From contig NZ_JACHVV010000001.1 of the NCBI RefSeq assembly GCF_014190935.1, positions 434,001-498,000 of the forward strand: a DNA stretch of 64,000 nucleotides, read 5' to 3'. The stretch's first letter is position 1; every line of letters begins with the position of its first letter. This document shows, one piece after another, positions 43,538 through 52,205 of the stretch. Source of the stretch: Chryseomonas sp014190935 (lineage in GTDB: Bacteria > Pseudomonadota > Gammaproteobacteria > Pseudomonadales > Pseudomonadaceae). The translations under genes were made by a program, and so were the position numbers. The notes beneath the pieces were generated by a model that saw only the letters and a list, made by a program, of their open reading frames with translations, was not told the DNA's origin and made no database searches.

Positions 43538-44419
43538 ATGAGCAAATACAAGGGAATTCTGCTGGCCGGTGGCTCCGGTACCCGTTTGCACCCCATTACC
43601 CTGGGCGTGTCCAAGCAGTCGCTGCCGATCTACGACAAGCCCATGATCTACTATCCGCTGTCCGTGCTGATGCTGGCCGGTATCCAGGAAGTCCTGATCA
43701 TCTCGACGCCGGCCGACCTGCCCGGCTTCCAGCGCATGCTCGGCGACGGCAGCCACTTCGGCATGCAGCTGAGCTATGCCGAGCAGCCCAGCCCGGACGG
43801 CCTGGCCCAGGCCTTCATCATCGGTCGCGAATTCGTCGGCGATGACAACGTCTGTCTGGTCCTCGGCGACAACATCTTCTATGGCCAGCACTTCAGCGAA
43901 ACGCTGCTCAAGGCTGCCAGCGTGGACAAGGGTGCCACCGTCTTCGGCTACTACGTAGCCGACCCCGAGCGTTTCGGTGTGGTTGAGTTCGACGAGCAGG
44001 GCAAGGCCCTGAGCATCGAGGAGAAGCCCAAGAAGCCGAAGTCCAACTATGCCGTCACCGGTCTGTATTTCTACGACAACGACGTGCTGGACATCGCCGC
44101 CAACATCAAGCCGTCGCCCCGTGGCGAGCTGGAAATCACCGACGTCAACAACGAGTACCTGCGCCGTGGCTCGCTGAACGTTTCCCTGCTGGGCCGCGGT
44201 TTCGCCTGGCTGGACACCGGTACCCACGACGCCCTGCTGGAAGCCGGCCACTTCGTCCAGACCATCGAGAAGCGCCAGGGTCTGAAGGTCGCCTGCCTCG
44301 AAGAGATCGCCTTCCAAAAAGGCTGGATCACCTGCGAGCAGATGGCCATGCAGGCTGAAGCCCTGAGCAAGACCGGTTACGGCCAGTACCTGGCGCGGCT
44401 GTGCAAGGAGCAGGACTGA
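43538..44419 (+). CDS. rmlA: Glucose-1-phosphate thymidylyltransferase
   Basis: A 293-residue nucleotidyltransferase, first enzyme of dTDP-L-rhamnose synthesis. LAGGSGTRLHP (residues 9-19) is the nucleotide-binding signature, LGDNIFYG holds the metal Asp, and VEFDEQGKALSIEEKPKKPK holds the substrate contacts near residues 148-167. RmlA is normally feedback-inhibited by dTDP-rhamnose. Its TGA shares a base with the rmlC ATG. Confidence 0.95.
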   Translation: MSKYKGILLAGGSGTRLHPITLGVSKQSLPIYDKPMIYYPLSVLMLAGIQEVLIISTPADLPGFQRMLGDGSHFGMQLSYAEQPSPDGLAQAFIIGREFVGDDNVCLVLGDNIFYGQHFSETLLKAASVDKGATVFGYYVADPERFGVVEFDEQGKALSIEEKPKKPKSNYAVTGLYFYDNDVLDIAANIKPSPRGELEITDVNNEYLRRGSLNVSLLGRGFAWLDTGTHDALLEAGHFVQTIEKRQGLKVACLEEIAFQKGWITCEQMAMQAEALSKTGYGQYLARLCKEQD

Positions 44420-44955
44420 TGCAGGTCTTCGACACCGCGATCCCGGACGTCAAGCTGATCGAACCCAAGGTCTTCGGTGACGACCGCGGCTTCTTCCTGG
44501 AGTCCTTCCAGGCGGAGCGCTATGCCCAGCAGGCGGGGATTACCCTGCCGTTCGTGCAGGACAACCATTCGCGTTCCGCCCGGAACGTGCTGCGTGGTCT
44601 GCATTTCCAGCGCAGCAAGCCGCAAGGCAAGCTGGTGCGCGTCGTGCGCGGCGAAGTGCTGGACGTGGCCGTCGACATCCGTCGCGGTTCGCCCACCTTC
44701 GGCAACGTGGTCGCCGAGATCCTCTCGGAAGACAACAAGCGCCAGCTCTGGATACCGCCGGGCCTGGCCCACGGCTTCGTGGTGCTGTCGGAAACCGCCG
44801 ATTTTGAATACAAGTGCACAGATTATTACGATCCTTCTGATGAAGGGTCTTTGATCTGGAATGATCCGGATCTGAATATCGACTGGCGGGTAACGGATCC
44901 CATCCTGTCCGCCAAAGATGCACAAGGCCTTCGATTGGCGGAGCTGTATAGATGA
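44419..44955 (+). CDS. rmlC: dTDP-4-dehydrorhamnose 3,5-epimerase
   Basis: A 178-residue cupin-fold epimerase, third step of dTDP-L-rhamnose synthesis. DDRGFFLESFQ near residue 22, the catalytic His in LRGLHFQ and VRGEVLDVAVDIR are family signatures, and PPGLAHGFVVLSE lies in the barrel. AAGGAG precedes the ATG at 8 bases; six in-frame codons upstream were not used. The last 150 bases are visibly richer in A and T than the first part. The stop overlaps the rmlD start. Confidence 0.94.
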   Translation: MQVFDTAIPDVKLIEPKVFGDDRGFFLESFQAERYAQQAGITLPFVQDNHSRSARNVLRGLHFQRSKPQGKLVRVVRGEVLDVAVDIRRGSPTFGNVVAEILSEDNKRQLWIPPGLAHGFVVLSETADFEYKCTDYYDPSDEGSLIWNDPDLNIDWRVTDPILSAKDAQGLRLAELYR

Positions 44956-45866
44956 AGATACTGGTTACCGGAGCTAACGGTCAGGTCGGACGCTGTCTGA
45001 CCGATCGTCTTCAGCGTTCAGAACTGGCATGGGAGGCCCATGGACGTGCCACTCTGGATATCGCTGACGAAGGCTCGGTAACCAGCCATCTCGAGCGGTT
45101 CGCTCCGGACGTCGTGATCAATGCGGCCGCCTACACGGCGGTCGACAAGGCCGAGCAGGAGCCCGAGATCGCCGCCCGCGGCAATATCGAAGGCCCTGCG
45201 GTGCTTGCCCAGGCCTGCGGTGCCGCCGGTATCGCCCTGCTGCACCTGTCCACCGACTATGTGTTCGACGGTACCGCCACCGAACCCTATCAGGTCGAGG
45301 ATCCGGTCAGTCCGTCCGGGGTCTACGGCATGACCAAGCTGGAAGGGGAGAACCGCGTGCTTTCCGCCTGTCCGCGCTCGGTGGTGCTGAGAACGGCCTG
45401 GGTGTTCAGCGAGCATTGCAACAATTTCCTCAAGACCATGCTGCGTCTCGCCGCCGATCGCGACGAACTGCGGGTGGTGAGCGACCAGGTGGGTTGCCCG
45501 ACCTACGCCGGTCACATCGCCGACGCGCTGTTGCAGATCGCCGTCCAGGCCGAAGCTCGGCCTGAGCAGACGGCCTATGGCCTCTATCACTTCGGCGGCG
45601 ACAGCGGCCTGAGCTGGTGCGACTTCGCGCGCTACATCATCGATGCCGGCCAGGAGCTGGGCATGCTGGAGCGGGCGCCGCTCATCACCGGCATCGCCAC
45701 TTCCGAATTTCCCACCCTGGCCAAGCGTCCGGCCTATTCCATGCTGGATTCCAGCGCACTGGAGCAGCACTTCGGCATCCCGCCCAGCGACTGGCGCCAG
45801 GGTGTTCGCCAGACCCTGCTGGCGCTCAGGACCGAGCGTGCCCAGGCAGGGTCGCTGGTGAGTTGA
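44952..45866 (+). CDS. rmlD: dTDP-4-dehydrorhamnose reductase
   Basis: A 304-residue reductase, last step of dTDP-L-rhamnose synthesis. TGANGQVG binds NADPH at residues 6-13, STDYVFDG contains the catalytic Thr, and YGMTK the Tyr/Lys pair. Overlaps rmlC by 4 bases. The gene order rmlBACD differs from the rmlBDAC order of P. aeruginosa. The ComEA-like gene follows after 59 bases. Confidence 0.94.
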   Translation: MKILVTGANGQVGRCLTDRLQRSELAWEAHGRATLDIADEGSVTSHLERFAPDVVINAAAYTAVDKAEQEPEIAARGNIEGPAVLAQACGAAGIALLHLSTDYVFDGTATEPYQVEDPVSPSGVYGMTKLEGENRVLSACPRSVVLRTAWVFSEHCNNFLKTMLRLAADRDELRVVSDQVGCPTYAGHIADALLQIAVQAEARPEQTAYGLYHFGGDSGLSWCDFARYIIDAGQELGMLERAPLITGIATSEFPTLAKRPAYSMLDSSALEQHFGIPPSDWRQGVRQTLLALRTERAQAGSLVS

Positions 45867-45925
45867 CCGCCTGAGCCTTTGCGTTAAGCTCTCCGAATCA
45901 AACGGCGGAACAAGGAGGTTCCTCT

Positions 45926-46228
45926 ATGAGATTCATCTGGATAGTGACGTTGCTGGCCCTGTTCGGTCCCTGGGCCAATGCCTGTGAGTCTGGCACGGGT
46001 GCTGCAACCAAGCCTGCCTCGAGTGTCAGCCTGGCACCCCTGAACATCAATGTCGCCGACGTCACCGCGCTGCAACGGCTGCGGGGAATAGGGGCGGTCA
46101 AGGCACAGGCGATCGTCGACCATCGCCAAGCCCATGGCGCCTTTGCCTCGGTGGACGAGCTGCTCGAGGTCAAGGGCATCGGCAAGGCCCTGCTGCAGCG
46201 CAACCGCGACCTGCTCAGCGTCGACTGA
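45926..46228 (+). CDS. ComEA-like helix-hairpin-helix DNA-binding protein
   Basis: A 100-residue secreted protein. The signal peptide MRFIWIVTLLALFGPWANA probably ends at ANA-C. Mature residues hold LNINVADVTALQRLRGIG and VKGIGKALLQRN, a double helix-hairpin-helix fold of the ComEA type that binds double-stranded DNA in the periplasm during uptake. AAGGAGG precedes the ATG. In P. aeruginosa a similar gene sits beside wbpM; here it is beside rmlD, keeping the border of the O-antigen region. Confidence 0.85.
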   Translation: MRFIWIVTLLALFGPWANACESGTGAATKPASSVSLAPLNINVADVTALQRLRGIGAVKAQAIVDHRQAHGAFASVDELLEVKGIGKALLQRNRDLLSVD

Positions 46229-46299
46229 TTTTCGGCAAACTTTAGCCGCCTCTCTGCACCTTTTTCCCAAACCACTGTTTTAGCTGGATTTTTAGGATC

Positions 46300-46315
46300 T
46301 GGCACAGGCATTGCT
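46300..46315 (+). promoter_or_regulatory. Sigma-54 promoter of the fliE operon
   Basis: TGGCAC-N5-TTGCT matches the RpoN consensus, with GG (46301-46302) and GC (46313-46314) separated by exactly 10 bases. It lies 58 bases before the fliE ATG. In Pseudomonas the fliE operon is an RpoN target under FleQ and FleSR control. Confidence 0.92.
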
Positions 46316-46372
46316 CTATCTCTGACACGAGTGGGTACGGCGTCAATTTCCCGTGCCAGAGGAGCAGAGCAA

Positions 46373-46714
46373 ATGGTTCAAGGTGTCGAGTTCAATCGGT
46401 TGATGCTGGAAATGCGTTCCATGCAGACCGAAGCCATGGCCCGGTCGAAAGCCGTCGTAGCTCCGGCTGCCGGCGCGGAACAGGTCCAGGGTCCGAGCTT
46501 CGCCGACATGCTCAGCAAGGCCGTGGGCTCCGTCAACGAGACCCAGCAGACCGCTGGCGAGATGGCCAAGGCCTTCGAGCTGGGACAGGGTGGCGTCGAC
46601 CTCACTCAAGTCATGATCGCTTCGCAGAAGGCCAGCGTCTCCGTGCAGGCCTTGACCCAGGTACGCAACAAGTTCGTTCAGGCGTACCAAGACATCATGC
46701 AAATGTCGATTTGA
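46373..46714 (+). CDS. fliE: Flagellar hook-basal body complex protein FliE
   Basis: A 113-residue adaptor that joins the MS ring to the rod. Start MVQGVEFNRLMLEMRSM chosen after GAGGAGCAG; the 14 upstream codons overlap the promoter region. The C-terminal half (QVMIASQKASVSVQALTQVRNKFVQAYQDIMQM) is the conserved FliE signature (described by position, about residues 78-112). First gene of the flagellar operon. Confidence 0.94.
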   Translation: MVQGVEFNRLMLEMRSMQTEAMARSKAVVAPAAGAEQVQGPSFADMLSKAVGSVNETQQTAGEMAKAFELGQGGVDLTQVMIASQKASVSVQALTQVRNKFVQAYQDIMQMSI

Positions 46715-46728
46715 GGACGGTCTAGAAA

Positions 46729-48537
46729 ATGGCTGAAGCTCTTACCAACGCACCCGTCCCGACGACCAAGCCCGAGGCTGAAGACAAGCCCAAGAAGTCG
46801 CTGCTGGGTCTCAGCTTTCTCGACAACCTGTCCGACATGCCGCTGCTGCGGCAGATGGGGCTGCTGATCGGCCTGGCCGCCAGCGTCGCCCTGGGCTTTG
46901 CCGTGGTGCTCTGGACCCAGCAGCCGGACTATCGGCCGCTGTACACCAGCATGAACGGCCTGGACGCCAACCAGGTGCTGCAGGCCCTGGGCGCGGCCGA
47001 CATCGGCTACAAGGTCGATCCGAATTCCGGTGCCCTGCTGGTCAAGTCCGATGACCTCGGCCGGGCGCGCATGAAGATGGCCGCGGCCGGCATCACCGCC
47101 TCCGATGGCAACGTCGGCTTCGAGCTGCTGGACAAGGAGCAGCCGCTGGGCACCAGCCAGTTCATGGAAGCGGCCAACTATCGTCGCAGCCTGGAAGGCG
47201 AACTGGCCCGGACCATCTCCAGCCTCAACAACATCAAGGGCGCCCGGGTACACCTGGCGATCCCGAAGAGTTCGGTGTTCGTCCGTGACGAGCGCAAGCC
47301 GAGCGCCTCGGTCCTGGTCGAAATGTATCCCGGCCGTACCCTGGATGCCGGTCAGGTCATGGCCATCATCAATCTGGTCGCTACCAGCGTGCCGGAACTG
47401 GACAAGTCCCAGGTCACCATCGTCGACCAGAAGGGCCAGCTGCTGTCCGACCAGCAGAATCTCTCCGAGCTGTCGATCGCCGGCAAGCAACTGGACTACA
47501 CCCGCAAGATGGAAGGCTCCCTGACCCAGCGCGTGCAGAACATCATGCAGCCGGTGCTGGGCAACGGCCGCTTCAAGGCCGAAGTGGCCGCCGACGTGGA
47601 CTTCAATGCTGTGGAGTCGACCTCCGAGCAGTTCAATCCGGATCAGCCGGCCCTGCGCAGCGAGCAGCAGAACAGCGAGCAGCGTCAGACTTCCGGCGGC
47701 GGCGCCCAGGGCGTGCCGGGTGCACTGTCCAACCAGCCGCCCGGTCCGTCCTCGACGCCGGAGAAGGCCGGTGCCCAGGGTGGCGGTGCCAACTACATCG
47801 CTCCCGGCCAGCCGCTGCGTGACGCCAACGACCAGTACATCTACGACAGCAAGACCAGCCTGCCGGCGACCCTGCCGTACCCGACCGACAAGCGCGAGCA
47901 GAACACCCGTAACTACGAACTGGACCGCAGCATCAGCTATACCCGTCAGCAGCAGGGCCGTCTGCGTCGGCTTTCCGTCGCGGTGGTGCTGGACGATCAG
48001 GTCAAGGTCGATGCGGCCGGCAAGGTCAGCCATCAACCCTGGACCACCGAAGACCTGGCTCGCTTCACCCGTCTGGTGCAGGATGCCGTGGGCTTCGACG
48101 CCAGCCGTGGCGACAGCGTGAGCGTGATCAACGCGCCCTTCGCCCCGGTGCAGCAGGAAGAGATCGAGAGCATTCCCTTCTACCAGCAGCCCTGGTTCTG
48201 GGGCGTGGTCAAGCAGGCCCTCGGCGTCCTCTTCATCCTGGTGCTAGTCTTTGGGGTGCTGCGTCCGGTGCTGAAGAATCTGTCCGGCGGCAACACCAAG
48301 GACGCCGCCGCCCTGGCCGCTGCCGGTGGTGCCGGTGCCCTGGGTGCCGGCGGTCTGGATGGGCTGTCGGACGATCTGGCCGACGACAAGGTGAGTCTGG
48401 CCGGTCCGGCGCCGCTGTTGCTGCCGAGTCCGAGCGAGGGCTATGACGCTCAACTGACCGCCATCAAGCAGCTGGTCAACGATGATCCGGGCCGTGTCGC
48501 CCAGGTAGTGAAGGATTGGATCAATGGCGACGAATGA
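46729..48537 (+). CDS. fliF: Flagellar M-ring protein FliF
   Basis: A 602-residue inner-membrane ring protein. Membrane helices lie at about residues 40-60 (LLIGLAASVALGFAVVLW) and 485-505 (ALGVLFILVLVFGVLRPVL). YscJ-like ring domains lie between, with VHLAIPKSSVFVRDERKPSA. The C-terminal tail GRVAQVVKDWINGDE binds FliG. It overlaps fliG by 14 bases. Confidence 0.95.
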   Translation: MAEALTNAPVPTTKPEAEDKPKKSLLGLSFLDNLSDMPLLRQMGLLIGLAASVALGFAVVLWTQQPDYRPLYTSMNGLDANQVLQALGAADIGYKVDPNSGALLVKSDDLGRARMKMAAAGITASDGNVGFELLDKEQPLGTSQFMEAANYRRSLEGELARTISSLNNIKGARVHLAIPKSSVFVRDERKPSASVLVEMYPGRTLDAGQVMAIINLVATSVPELDKSQVTIVDQKGQLLSDQQNLSELSIAGKQLDYTRKMEGSLTQRVQNIMQPVLGNGRFKAEVAADVDFNAVESTSEQFNPDQPALRSEQQNSEQRQTSGGGAQGVPGALSNQPPGPSSTPEKAGAQGGGANYIAPGQPLRDANDQYIYDSKTSLPATLPYPTDKREQNTRNYELDRSISYTRQQQGRLRRLSVAVVLDDQVKVDAAGKVSHQPWTTEDLARFTRLVQDAVGFDASRGDSVSVINAPFAPVQQEEIESIPFYQQPWFWGVVKQALGVLFILVLVFGVLRPVLKNLSGGNTKDAAALAAAGGAGALGAGGLDGLSDDLADDKVSLAGPAPLLLPSPSEGYDAQLTAIKQLVNDDPGRVAQVVKDWINGDE

Positions 48538-49534
48538 AGCGCAACTTTCCAAGGTAGAGAAGGCCGCGATCTTCCTCCTGTCGCTGGGCGAAGCCGATGC
48601 CGCGCAGATCCTGCGCCACATGGGACCCAAGGAGGTGCAGAAGGTCGGTACCGCCATGGCCCAGATGCGCAACGTCAACCGCGAGCAGGTCGAGCGGGTG
48701 CTGGGCGACTTCATCGAGGTGGTGGGCGACCAGACCAGTCTGGGCGTGGGCGCCGACGGCTATATCCGCAAGATGCTCACCCAGGCCCTGGGCGAGGACA
48801 AGGCCAGCGGCCTGATCGACCGGATCCTGCTGGGTGGCAATACCAGCGGTCTGGACAGCCTGAAGTGGATGGAGCCACGGGCGGTGGCGGACGTGATCCG
48901 CTACGAGCACCCGCAGATCCAGGCCATCGTGGTGGCCTACCTGGATCCCGACCAGGCGGCCGAAGTCCTTGGCCACTTCGATCACAAGGTGCGCCTGGAC
49001 ATCGTCCTGCGCGTCTCCTCGCTGAACACCGTGCAACCGGCGGCGCTCAAGGAGCTGAACCTGATCCTCGAGAAGCAGTTCTCCGGCAGCGCCAGCACCA
49101 CCCGTACCGCCCTGGGCGGCGTGAAGCGTGCCGCCGACATCATGAACTACCTGGACAGCTCGGTCGAAGGCCCGCTGATGGACGCGATCCGCGACGCGGA
49201 CCAGGATCTGTCGGGGCAGATCGAGGACCTGATGTTCGTCTTCGACAACCTGTCCGATGTCGACGACCGCGGCATCCAGGCGCTCTTGCGCGAGGTCTCC
49301 TCCGATGTGCTGGTGCTGGCGCTCAAGGGCGCCGACGACGGCATCAAGGAGAAATTCTTCCGCAACATGTCCAAGCGCGCGGCCGAACTGCTGCGCGACG
49401 ACCTGGAAGCCAAGGGGCCGGTGCGACTGTCCGAGGTGGAGGGGGCGCAGAAAGAGGTGCTCGCCGTGGCCCGCCGCATGGCCGACGCCGGCGAGATCGT
49501 GCTGGGTGGCAAGGGTGGCGAGGAAATGGTCTGA
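48524..49534 (+). CDS. fliG: Flagellar motor switch protein FliG
   Basis: A 336-residue switch protein with N, middle and C-terminal armadillo-type domains. The C domain motif DLMFVFDNLSDVDDRGIQALLREV carries the charged residues that meet the stator, and the middle EHPQ motif is visible as YEHPQIQAI. Starts inside the 3' end of fliF, where both frames are used for 14 bases. Confidence 0.95.
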   Translation: MATNEAQLSKVEKAAIFLLSLGEADAAQILRHMGPKEVQKVGTAMAQMRNVNREQVERVLGDFIEVVGDQTSLGVGADGYIRKMLTQALGEDKASGLIDRILLGGNTSGLDSLKWMEPRAVADVIRYEHPQIQAIVVAYLDPDQAAEVLGHFDHKVRLDIVLRVSSLNTVQPAALKELNLILEKQFSGSASTTRTALGGVKRAADIMNYLDSSVEGPLMDAIRDADQDLSGQIEDLMFVFDNLSDVDDRGIQALLREVSSDVLVLALKGADDGIKEKFFRNMSKRAAELLRDDLEAKGPVRLSEVEGAQKEVLAVARRMADAGEIVLGGKGGEEMV

Positions 49535-49601
49535 CGGCTTTTCGGGATTGGCCTGTGCTTTGCTAGGGTCTGGTCAGTAGCGGTTTTCTGACGGACAGGT
49601 A

Positions 49602-50381
49602 ATGAGCAAAGAAGCGGCGAGCGAACTGATCAGGGCGCGGGATCTGGAAGCCTTCGACGTCTGGCGACTGCCAGCCTTCGACAGTTTCGACGCGCCTGCA
49701 GAAATCCCTGTACCCGCTGCAGCCGAGCCCGAGCCCCAGCCGGAGCCCCAGATCGAAGAGGTTCCGGTCGAAGAGGTCCAGCCGATCACCCTCGAAGAGC
49801 TGGAGGCGATCCGCCAGGAGGCCTACAACGAGGGCTTCGGCACTGGCGAGCGCGACGGCTACCACGCCGGTCAGCTCAAGGCGCGCCAGGAAGCCGAGGC
49901 GGCCCTCACCGCCCGGCTGGCCAGTCTGGAAACCCTGATGAGCCATCTGCTCGATCCCATCGGCGAGCAGGACCTGGCCCTGGAAGCCGGCATGGTGCAG
50001 CTGGTCCGGCATATCACCCGCGAAGTCATCCAGCGCGAACTCACGCTAGACTCCAGTCAGTTGGTTCAGGTGGTGCGCACGGCGCTGAAGCTGCTGCCCA
50101 TGGGTGCCGAGAACATCCGCATCCAGGTCAGCCCCCAGGACTTCGAGCTGATGAAGGCCTTGCGTGACCGCCACGAGGAAAAATGGCGCATCCTTGAGGA
50201 CGAGACCCTGATGCCTGGCGGTTGCCGGATCGAGACCGAGAGCAGCGTCATCGATGCCAGCATCGAGACCCGCCTGACCCAGGCGCTGACCCAACTGGCC
50301 GAGCAGCAGCGCTACCAGGCGACCCAGCCCCAGGAAGCCGATCTGCACATCGACATCGAGGATGCCTCCCATGCGTCTTGA
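49602..50381 (+). CDS. fliH: Flagellar assembly protein FliH
   Basis: A 259-residue regulator of the FliI ATPase. A Pro/Glu-rich N-terminal stretch (residues 28-60) precedes the coiled coil and a C-terminal V-ATPase-E-like domain with LVRHITREVIQREL and GGCRIETESSVIDASIETRL. It overlaps the fliI start by 11 bases. A 67-base gap after fliG contains a ribosome site but no promoter I can name. Confidence 0.9.
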   Translation: MSKEAASELIRARDLEAFDVWRLPAFDSFDAPAEIPVPAAAEPEPQPEPQIEEVPVEEVQPITLEELEAIRQEAYNEGFGTGERDGYHAGQLKARQEAEAALTARLASLETLMSHLLDPIGEQDLALEAGMVQLVRHITREVIQRELTLDSSQLVQVVRTALKLLPMGAENIRIQVSPQDFELMKALRDRHEEKWRILEDETLMPGGCRIETESSVIDASIETRLTQALTQLAEQQRYQATQPQEADLHIDIEDASHAS

Positions 50382-51717
50382 GCGTCTGAGTTTCGAACGC
50401 CGCCTCAGCGGTTACGATGAAGCCATCCGGGTCGAGCAGCAGCCGGTGATCGAAGGCCGCCTGCTGCGCATGGTCGGTCTGACCTTGGAGGCCGAAGGCC
50501 TGCGCGCCGCCGTCGGCAGCCGCTGCCGGCTGATCAATGGCGGTGGCTACCAGCCGGTGGAAGTCGAAGCCGAGGTGATGGGCTTCAACGGCAACAAGAC
50601 CTTTCTCATGCCGGTGGGCAGCCTGGCCGGCATCGCGCCCGGCGCCCGGGTGGTGCCGGTGCCGGATACCGGCCGCCTGCCGATGGGCATGTCGATGCTG
50701 GGACGTGTGCTGGATGGGCTGGGCAACGCCCTGGACGGCAAGGGCCGCATGCGCGCCGAAGACTGGGTACCGATGGACGGTCCCACCATCAACCCGCTCA
50801 AGCGCGAGCCCATTAGCGAGCCCCTGGATGTCGGCATCCGCAGCATCAACGGTTTGTTGACGGTAGGTCGCGGCCAGCGTCTCGGCCTGTTCGCCGGTAC
50901 CGGCGTGGGCAAGAGCGTGCTGCTCGGCATGATGACCCGGCTGACCAAGGCCGAGATCATCGTGGTCGGGCTGATCGGCGAGCGGGGTCGCGAGGTGAAG
51001 GAATTCATCGAGCACATCCTTGGCGAGGAGGGCATCAAGCGAGCGGTGGTCGTGGCCTCCCCGGCGGACGATGCGCCCCTGCTGCGCCTGCGTGCAGCCA
51101 TGTACTGCACCCGCATCGCCGAATACTTTCGCGACAAGGGCAAGAACGTGCTCCTGCTGATGGATTCGCTAACCCGCTATGCCCAGGCGCAGCGGGAGAT
51201 CGCCCTGGCCATCGGCGAGCCGCCGGCGACCAAGGGCTACCCGCCGTCGGTGTTCGCCAAGCTGCCGCGCCTGGTGGAACGGGCCGGCAACGCAGAAAAA
51301 GGTGGGGGTTCGATCACGGCGTTTTATACTGTGCTCTCGGAAGGCGACGACCAGCAGGATCCCATCGCCGACTCGGCGCGCGGCGTGCTGGATGGTCACT
51401 TCGTGCTGTCGCGGCGGCTGGCCGAGGAAGGGCACTATCCGGCGATCGACATCGAGGCGTCCATCAGCCGGGTCATGCCCCAGGTGGTCAGCCCGGAGCA
51501 CCTGCGCAACGCCCAGCGCGTCAAGCAGCTCTGGTCGCTCTATCAGCAGGCCAAGGACCTGCTCAGCGTCGGTGCCTATGTGCCCGGCGGGAATGCCGAA
51601 ACCGATCTGGCGATCGCCCGCTATGCGCCCATGCAGCAGTTCCTGCGCCAGGGTCTGCGCGAAAGCGAATCGCTGGAGCAGAGTTCCGCCAATCTCCAAG
51701 CCGTATTGGGAGGCTGA
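50371..51717 (+). CDS. fliI: Flagellum-specific ATP synthase FliI
   Basis: A 448-residue type III export ATPase, related to F1 beta. Walker A GLFAGTGVGKS lies near residue 173, VGLIGERGREVKEFI and LLLMDSLTRYAQAQREI mark Walker B and the arginine-finger region, and GGSITAFYTVLSEGDD is family specific. The Met giving MRLERLSFERRL was chosen; a Met three codons upstream (50362) is possible. Confidence 0.94.
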   Translation: MRLERLSFERRLSGYDEAIRVEQQPVIEGRLLRMVGLTLEAEGLRAAVGSRCRLINGGGYQPVEVEAEVMGFNGNKTFLMPVGSLAGIAPGARVVPVPDTGRLPMGMSMLGRVLDGLGNALDGKGRMRAEDWVPMDGPTINPLKREPISEPLDVGIRSINGLLTVGRGQRLGLFAGTGVGKSVLLGMMTRLTKAEIIVVGLIGERGREVKEFIEHILGEEGIKRAVVVASPADDAPLLRLRAAMYCTRIAEYFRDKGKNVLLLMDSLTRYAQAQREIALAIGEPPATKGYPPSVFAKLPRLVERAGNAEKGGGSITAFYTVLSEGDDQQDPIADSARGVLDGHFVLSRRLAEEGHYPAIDIEASISRVMPQVVSPEHLRNAQRVKQLWSLYQQAKDLLSVGAYVPGGNAETDLAIARYAPMQQFLRQGLRESESLEQSSANLQAVLGG

Positions 51718-51723
51718 TAGATC

Positions 51724-52167
51724 ATGAAAGGCAGAGCCGAGCGTCTGGGTCCGGTGGTGGAGATGAGCGAACGCGACGAGCGTGACGCCGCCCAGCGCCT
51801 GGGACAATGCCAGCAGCAACTGGCCCAGGCCGAGTTCAAGCTGGGTGAATTGCAGCGCTATAGGGAGGATTACCAGCAGCGCCTGGTGGTCAATGGCAGC
51901 CGTGGTGTCACCGGGCAGTGGCTGATCGGCTATCAACGCTTCCTCAGCCAGCTGGAAGAGGCGATCGGCCAGCAGGAGCGCAACGCCCAGTGGCACCGCG
52001 ACGTGGTGGCCAAGGCGCGTACCCAGTGGCAGGAGCGCTATGCCCGCCTCGAAGGCCTGCGCAAGCTGGTCGAGCGCTATCGCCAGGAGCAGCGCCAGGT
52101 AGAGGACAAGCGCGAACAGAAACAGATGGACGAATACGCCCAGCGGGCGCGCTCGACCTATATCTAG
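51724..52167 (+). CDS. fliJ: Flagellar export protein FliJ
   Basis: A 147-residue coiled-coil stalk protein of the export ATPase. It is almost wholly helical and charged, with heptad-like runs such as LGQCQQQLAQAEFKLGELQ. Sequence identity in this family is low, so the call rests on length, coiled coil and position between fliI and fliK. Confidence 0.88.
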   Translation: MKGRAERLGPVVEMSERDERDAAQRLGQCQQQLAQAEFKLGELQRYREDYQQRLVVNGSRGVTGQWLIGYQRFLSQLEEAIGQQERNAQWHRDVVAKARTQWQERYARLEGLRKLVERYRQEQRQVEDKREQKQMDEYAQRARSTYI

Positions 52168-52205
52168 GCCGGGCCCCGCCTTCGTTCCCTTTCTTGTCAG
52201 TGAGA

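Noticed and set aside
42122..44317. Long minus-strand open frame opposite rmlA, rmlB and the wbpM-rmlB gap
   Set aside because: Same composition artefact; it crosses gene borders and an intergenic region without any recognisable domain.
48524..48537. fliF/fliG overlap considered as a frameshift
   Set aside because: Both proteins have complete, typical ends; a short overlap is normal in compact flagellar operons.
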